Shown: one piece after another, positions 6,489 through 8,844 of the stretch
How the letters are laid out: each line of letters starts with the position of its first letter
Numbering within the stretch: the first letter of the stretch is position 1
Assembly (NCBI GenBank): GCA_900767875.1
Contig: CAAGAT010000010.1
Span: forward strand, 1-8,844
Origin: an uncultured Sutterella sp.
GTDB taxonomy: Bacteria; Pseudomonadota; Gammaproteobacteria; Burkholderiales; Burkholderiaceae_F
Length of the DNA: 8,844 bases
Direction of reading: 5' to 3'
Notes under the pieces: model-generated
Told to the model about the DNA's origin: nothing
Seen by the model: the letters and a program-made list of their open reading frames with translations, nothing else
Databases searched by the model: none
Translations under genes and position numbers: made by a program

Positions 6489-6495
6489 ATCGGAT

Positions 6496-6861
6496 ATGAC
6501 CAAACTTACGCCGGCCGCCAAGGCCCTGATGACGGCCGCCGCCTGCACGCTCTTTGCCGCAAGCCTTTCGGCCAACGCCGCCGACAACTTCCTCGCCGAC
6601 AAGCACAAGGCCAAGGCAATCGCCTGCGCCATGTGCCACGGGCCCGACGAAAAGAATCCGCAGACCCCGTCGATCCAGACCTGCACGATGTGCCACCAGA
6701 AGGACGCGCTCGTCAAGTCCACAGCCAAGCTCAAGCCCACCAACCCGCACGTCTCGCCGCACTACGGCAGCGATCTCGAATGCACGAACTGCCACCTCGG
6801 CCACATGGAAAGCGAAAACTACTGCGACCAGTGCCACCAGTTCGGCTTCAAGGTGCCCTAA
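6496..6861 (+). CDS. Periplasmic small tetraheme cytochrome c (flavocytochrome c heme-domain type)
   Basis: The precursor has 121 residues. The signal peptide (about 1-28) ends SLSANA-AD, so the mature protein is about 93 residues and periplasmic. Four CxxCH sites bind c-type hemes: CAMCH (44-48), CTMCH (63-67), CTNCH (96-100) and CDQCH (110-114). Four further histidines, His37, His85, His89 and His103, are the only others, which exactly supplies distal ligands for four bis-His hemes. Size, spacing and the NPHVSPHY stretch match the Shewanella small tetraheme cytochrome and the N-terminal domain of flavocytochrome c. It is transcribed away from the heme-free flavoprotein and precedes a porin in the same direction. 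The likely role is to take electrons from a membrane quinol dehydrogenase and pass them to the flavoprotein; no membrane donor of the CymA/NapC type is in the window. Confidence 0.93.
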   Translation: MTKLTPAAKALMTAAACTLFAASLSANAADNFLADKHKAKAIACAMCHGPDEKNPQTPSIQTCTMCHQKDALVKSTAKLKPTNPHVSPHYGSDLECTNCHLGHMESENYCDQCHQFGFKVP

Positions 6862-6931
6862 TTCATCAAAGGGACACCGCCGGCGCTTAAAAGAAGGGCC
6901 GGCGCCCAAATCAAACCCACCCAAACGCACG

Positions 6932-6937
6932 AAAGGA
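6932..6937 (+). promoter_or_regulatory. Ribosome binding site deciding the porin start
   Basis: AAAGGA ends one base before an ATG at 6939 but 10 bases before a second in-frame ATG at 6948. Only the second spacing is workable, so translation most likely begins at 6948 and the protein starts MRTLKLTL. Confidence 0.7.
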
Positions 6938-6947
6938 CATGAAGAAA

Positions 6948-8069
6948 ATGCGTACCTTGAAACTCACCCTGATCGCCGCCGCGGCGGCCCTTGCCGCGGG
7001 CGCCGCCACGGCCGCCGACGTGACCGTCTACGGCCTCGTGGACTACGGTCTGATGTATTCGAACCTCGACAACGGCGTGACCACAACCGAAAAGACCGAA
7101 ATGACCTCGGGGCAGAACCTGGGCTCGCGCTTCGGCTTTAAGGGCACGGAAGATCTGGGCAACGGCGTGACCGTGGGCTTTATTCTGGAAAACGGTTTCT
7201 CGGCCGATACGGGTGCGTTGCCCGCCAGCGGCAATATTTTCGACCGTGAATCCACGCTCTTTTTGCAGGGCAAGGCCGGCATGATCAAATTCGGCCGCAT
7301 GACCCGCATCACGGGCTCGACGGGCTCGACGAACATCTACGCGGGCTCGATCAGCCCGATGTCCACGGGCTACGGCGACAACATCCCGGGCTACAACGCG
7401 ATCTTTGCGGGCAACCTGCTGCGCTTCGGCAACACGATCACGTACACGACCCCGGATTTTGCGGGTTTGAAGATCCACGCTCAGTACTCGGGCGGCTATG
7501 ACATGGCCGAAGGCGAAGACGAAAATCAGTCGACGACCGACCGCTACATGGGCCTGGGCATGACCTACAAGAACGGCGCCTTCAATATGGCCGGTGCCGT
7601 GGAAAAGTTCAACTGGAAGTCCGCCGGCCTGACCGCCTCCGACGACGCCTATGCAGACGACGGCCTGGTGGTGTCCGCGGGCGGCGCCTATGACTTCGGT
7701 GTCGTCAAGTTCTTCCTGATGGGCGCGTACTTTGACCATATGCCCCTGTCGCTCGGGTTCCTGGGTGACTCGGCCAAGCTCGGTGCGGCTTACACCAACA
7801 ACGACCGTCAGGGGCTCGGTGTGAACACCGGCATCAACGCGCCGGCTCTGGGCGGCAACCTGCGCCTGTCGTTTGCTTACCTTGCCTCCGAAGCCTCGGC
7901 CGACGGCGTCAACGCGGACCTCGACCGTACCAACGTGACGGCCGCCTGGGAATATAAGTTCAGCAAACAGACCATCTACTACATGGGTGCGGCCTGGACG
8001 CAGGACGACTACGAAGACTTTGAGGCGCAGCGCGTCGGCGCCACGCTCGGTCTGATCCACGCGTTCTAA
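6948..8069 (+). CDS. Burkholderiales-type outer membrane porin (Porin_4/OmpC-like)
   Basis: The 373-residue precursor begins with a signal peptide (MRTLKLTLIAAAAALAAGAATA, cleaved near residue 22-23) and continues DVTVYGLVDYGLMYSN, the usual first strand of betaproteobacterial 16-stranded trimeric porins. Other family marks are LGSRFGFKGTEDLGNGVTVGF, a Gly/Ser/Thr-rich segment GRMTRITGSTGSTN leading into the likely L3 constriction loop, alternating aromatic beta-strands throughout, and the C-terminal LGLIHAF ending in Phe, the signal for BAM-dependent assembly. Length is normal for the family. It follows the cytochrome by 86 bases on the same strand with no clear terminator between, so the two may be cotranscribed. 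A role in admitting the electron acceptor is inference; it could be a general porin. Confidence 0.93.
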   Translation: MRTLKLTLIAAAAALAAGAATAADVTVYGLVDYGLMYSNLDNGVTTTEKTEMTSGQNLGSRFGFKGTEDLGNGVTVGFILENGFSADTGALPASGNIFDRESTLFLQGKAGMIKFGRMTRITGSTGSTNIYAGSISPMSTGYGDNIPGYNAIFAGNLLRFGNTITYTTPDFAGLKIHAQYSGGYDMAEGEDENQSTTDRYMGLGMTYKNGAFNMAGAVEKFNWKSAGLTASDDAYADDGLVVSAGGAYDFGVVKFFLMGAYFDHMPLSLGFLGDSAKLGAAYTNNDRQGLGVNTGINAPALGGNLRLSFAYLASEASADGVNADLDRTNVTAAWEYKFSKQTIYYMGAAWTQDDYEDFEAQRVGATLGLIHAF

Positions 8070-8079
8070 CCGATACGCA

Positions 8080-8109
8080 CCGTGCGCCGGTCCCCGGATC
8101 GGCGCACGG
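8080..8109 (+). terminator. Hairpin after the porin, possible first terminator
   Basis: CCGTGCGCCG (8080-8089) and CGGCGCACGG (8100-8109) form a perfect 10-bp stem with a 10-base loop, 11 bases after the porin stop. The T-rich run (TCTTTTCTTCTTCC) begins about 9 bases after the stem, so termination would be weak; it may instead block 3' degradation. Confidence 0.5.
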
Positions 8110-8148
8110 CGCAGCGATCTTTTCTTCTTCCTTTGTCTCTCCTCAGGT

Positions 8149-8168
8149 CCGGGCAAGCGATTGCCCGG
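8149..8168 (+). other. Second hairpin in the porin 3' region
   Basis: CCGGGCAA-GCGA-TTGCCCGG is a perfect 8-bp stem with a GCGA (GNRA-type) tetraloop, typical of stable structured RNA rather than of DNA operators. It lies between the first hairpin and the strong terminator. Confidence 0.5.
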
Positions 8169-8208
8169 CAGGATACGATCCGTCCGGTCTGCGGGCCGGC
8201 GGATGTTC

Positions 8209-8231
8209 GGGGCCTTCGGGCCCCTTTTTTT
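8209..8231 (+). terminator. Strong intrinsic terminator with UUCG loop
   Basis: GGGGCC-TTCG-GGCCCC followed by seven Ts is a textbook Rho-independent terminator on the plus strand. It is 140 bases after the porin stop, so it ends either a long porin 3' UTR or a separate short transcript. Confidence 0.9.
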
Positions 8232-8256
8232 CATCCGTCCTTGGCCAAGCCGCCCG

Positions 8257-8265
8257 TTATCCACA
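8257..8265 (+). other. Exact DnaA box (TTATCCACA)
   Basis: TTATCCACA is the perfect DnaA-box consensus. It is just after the strong terminator and before the small HTH gene, in non-coding DNA. An inverted exact copy is at 8655-8663. Confidence 0.5.
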
Positions 8266-8336
8266 TTGGGCTATGGCATCACTTGGCCCCGTCTTCGATA
8301 AGGGTTCCGATAGAAAGAAAAGCCCCGAAGGGGGAC

Positions 8337-8342
8337 AAAGGA
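8337..8342 (+). promoter_or_regulatory. Ribosome binding site of the small HTH gene
   Basis: AAAGGA ends 9 bases before the ATG at 8352 and argues for that start rather than an upstream in-frame ATG at 8082, whose reading frame would run through both hairpins and the terminator. Confidence 0.6.
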
Positions 8343-8351
8343 ACCGGCGCC

Positions 8352-8582
8352 ATGTTCGACACCGCCGCCATCGCCGCCCGCATCCGCGAAGAGCGAAAAC
8401 TCACCAAGCGCCTCAGCCAGGAAGCCATGGCCGCCGACATCGGCCTGCACCAGGCCGACGTTAAGAAGCACAAGCAAACAAGGACAAGGCTTGAGGCCGG
8501 CGCAAGCATCCGCCCCTGGATCGACGCCCACGAGCCGCGCCGAGGGCAGGCAAGGCACATTCTCGGACGAGGATATGCCTAA
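8352..8582 (+). CDS. Small XRE-like helix-turn-helix protein, probably truncated or decayed
   Basis: The product has 76 residues. Residues 6-37 (AIAARIREERKL..RLSQEAMAADIGLHQADV) look like the first three helices of an XRE/Cro DNA-binding domain: IREER opening, LSQEAMA as helix 2 and ADIGLHQADV as the recognition turn. The usual VSRIE end of the recognition helix is replaced by KKHKQTRTRLEAG, and the remaining residues (IRPWIDAHEPRRGQARH) do not resemble helices 4-5. The gene therefore looks shortened or frameshifted, though its start has a good ribosome site. It stands alone between a terminator and an AT-rich stretch. It might be a functional small regulator of the neighbouring locus, a partner of an origin-like region, or a pseudogene; I cannot decide from sequence alone. 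Confidence 0.5.
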   Translation: MFDTAAIAARIREERKLTKRLSQEAMAADIGLHQADVKKHKQTRTRLEAGASIRPWIDAHEPRRGQARHILGRGYA

Positions 8583-8625
8583 ATTTTAGGCACTGGAAAA
8601 TTTACTGGAAAAACAAATTATTGAA
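8581..8625. other. AT-rich segment with tandem ACTGGAAAA repeats
   Basis: Only 11 of these 45 bases are G or C, in a window that is otherwise GC-rich. ACTGGAAAA occurs at 8592-8600 and again at 8604-8612. It ends 16 bases before a DnaA-box pair, so it could be a duplex-unwinding element; a promoter UP region for the gene at 8727 is the alternative. Confidence 0.4.
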
Positions 8626-8640
8626 CGCTCGTTCACCGAG

Positions 8641-8663
8641 GTGTCCACAATTGTTGTGGATAA
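8641..8663. other. Head-to-head DnaA-box pair
   Basis: TGTGGATAA at 8655-8663 is an exact DnaA box on the minus strand. Facing it, GTGTCCACA (8641-8649) matches the consensus at 7 of 9 positions, and TCCACAA-TTG-TTGTGGA (8644-8660) is a perfect inverted repeat. Confidence 0.5.
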
Positions 8664-8689
8664 CGCGTCCGAGCGGTTTCCGAGTCCTT

Positions 8690-8703
8690 CCATCGGCCGA
8701 TGG
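8690..8703. promoter_or_regulatory. 14-bp perfect palindrome before the right-edge gene
   Basis: CCATCGGCCGATGG is fully self-complementary and ends 23 bases before the ATG at 8727, a position suited to an operator. The small HTH protein upstream is one possible binder (inference). Confidence 0.35.
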
Positions 8704-8726
8704 GCAAAAGCGAGGGTAAACGCTAG

Positions 8727-8844
8727 ATGCTTCAAACTCCCAAACTGGAACGATTTTTCTCTCAAAGTGGCACACCGTCGGAGTTAATGCCCCCTTGGCT
8801 CGATTTTCGTAAATATCTGGCTTCGAGGTGGCAAGAGGCGGCAG
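8727..8844 (+). CDS. Unrecognised protein, N-terminal fragment (runs off window)
   Basis: From the ATG at 8727 the frame is open to the window end and gives 39 residues beginning MLQTPKLERFFSQSGTPSEL and continuing MPPWLDFRKYLASRWQEAA. A TAG stop lies directly upstream in frame, so this is the first possible Met; GAGG at 8712-8715, 11 bases upstream, is a fair ribosome site. I do not recognise the family. It does not resemble the DnaA N-terminus I know (WxxCLxxLxxELP type). Its codons (CTT, CAA, ACT, CGA, TCT, AGT, TTA, AGG) are much less GC-biased than those of the other genes here, which hints at recent transfer or low expression. It may also not be a gene. Confidence 0.5.
   Translation, partial: MLQTPKLERFFSQSGTPSELMPPWLDFRKYLASRWQEAA

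Larger units (their letters stand above)
6185..6495. promoter_or_regulatory. Divergent intergenic control region between flavoprotein and tetraheme cytochrome
   Basis: These 311 bases hold no gene. From left to right I see the flavoprotein ribosome site, a 15-base dyad CGGTGCCCGGCACCG (6243-6257), the large 42-bp dyad at 6329-6370, a possible plus-strand -10, and the cytochrome ribosome site. No convincing minus-strand sigma70 promoter was found. The dyad centre is about 165 bases from one start codon and 146 from the other, which suits a shared regulator. Confidence 0.6.
8110..8231 (+). ncRNA. Candidate small RNA from the porin 3' region
   Basis: No gene fits 8070-8208, yet it holds a T/C-rich single-stranded stretch (8117-8140), a GNRA-looped hairpin (8149-8168) and a strong terminator with seven Ts (8209-8231). 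This is the layout of a 3'-UTR-derived, Hfq-type small RNA, released by cleavage or made from its own promoter. No family match is claimed and the 5' end is uncertain. Confidence 0.3.

Noticed and set aside
6862..6947. Attenuator hairpin between cytochrome and porin
   Set aside because: CGCCGG/CCGGCG can form only a short stem with a long loop and no T-run, so support is too weak.
6858..8264. Minus-strand open frame of 468 codons
   Set aside because: It is antisense to the porin and crosses its terminators; the product is low-complexity Arg/Val/Gly and matches no family.
8082..8351. N-terminal extension of the small HTH gene from 8082
   Set aside because: The frame would run through two hairpins and a strong terminator; a ribosome site at 8337 marks the start at 8352.
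8727..8844. Calling the right-edge gene dnaA because of the DnaA boxes
   Set aside because: The visible N-terminus does not resemble DnaA domain I; the gene is left unnamed.

Overview
The window looks like a piece of a GC-rich betaproteobacterial genome, most likely a Sutterellaceae-type anaerobe or microaerophile of the Burkholderiales. The evidence is a Burkholderiales-style trimeric porin, a heme-free flavoprotein of the flavocytochrome c family with a Tat signal, a separate four-heme periplasmic cytochrome, and a sensor kinase built on a PhnD-like binding protein. The genus is an inference; no rRNA, tRNA or marker protein is present to prove it.

Layout. (1) 1-92, minus strand: the first 30 codons of an IS630-type transposase, so an insertion sequence runs off the left edge. 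(2) 242-4454, plus strand: a tight operon with 4-bp ATGA overlaps, made of a TtrS-like sensor kinase, a TtrR/FixJ-like response regulator and an exported FAD flavoprotein. (3) 4455-4621: a strong hairpin terminator between convergent genes. (4) 4622-6184, minus strand: a second exported flavoprotein of the fumarate/urocanate reductase superfamily. (5) 6185-6495: a divergent control region with a 42-bp near-perfect dyad made of two abutting 14-bp palindromes. (6) 6496-8069, plus strand: a tetraheme cytochrome c and an outer-membrane porin. (7) 8070-8231: three hairpins ending in a textbook terminator, perhaps a small RNA from the porin 3' end. (8) 8232-8844: a short XRE-like gene, two exact DnaA boxes facing each other across about 400 bp, an AT-rich stretch, and the start of an unrecognised gene.

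Proposed joint role (inference): the porin admits a small, probably carboxylated electron acceptor; the tetraheme cytochrome carries electrons across the periplasm; the Tat-exported flavoprotein reduces the acceptor. Together the last two reproduce, as separate divergently transcribed genes, the two halves that are fused in Shewanella flavocytochrome c fumarate reductase. The kinase/regulator pair probably senses the acceptor or a related compound. The flavoprotein co-transcribed with the sensor pair lacks the catalytic arginine of the family at the expected position and may have a different activity. Both flavoproteins lack the fumarate-binding histidine, so fumarate is an unlikely substrate for either. 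The region at the right edge has origin-like features that do not belong with the respiratory genes.
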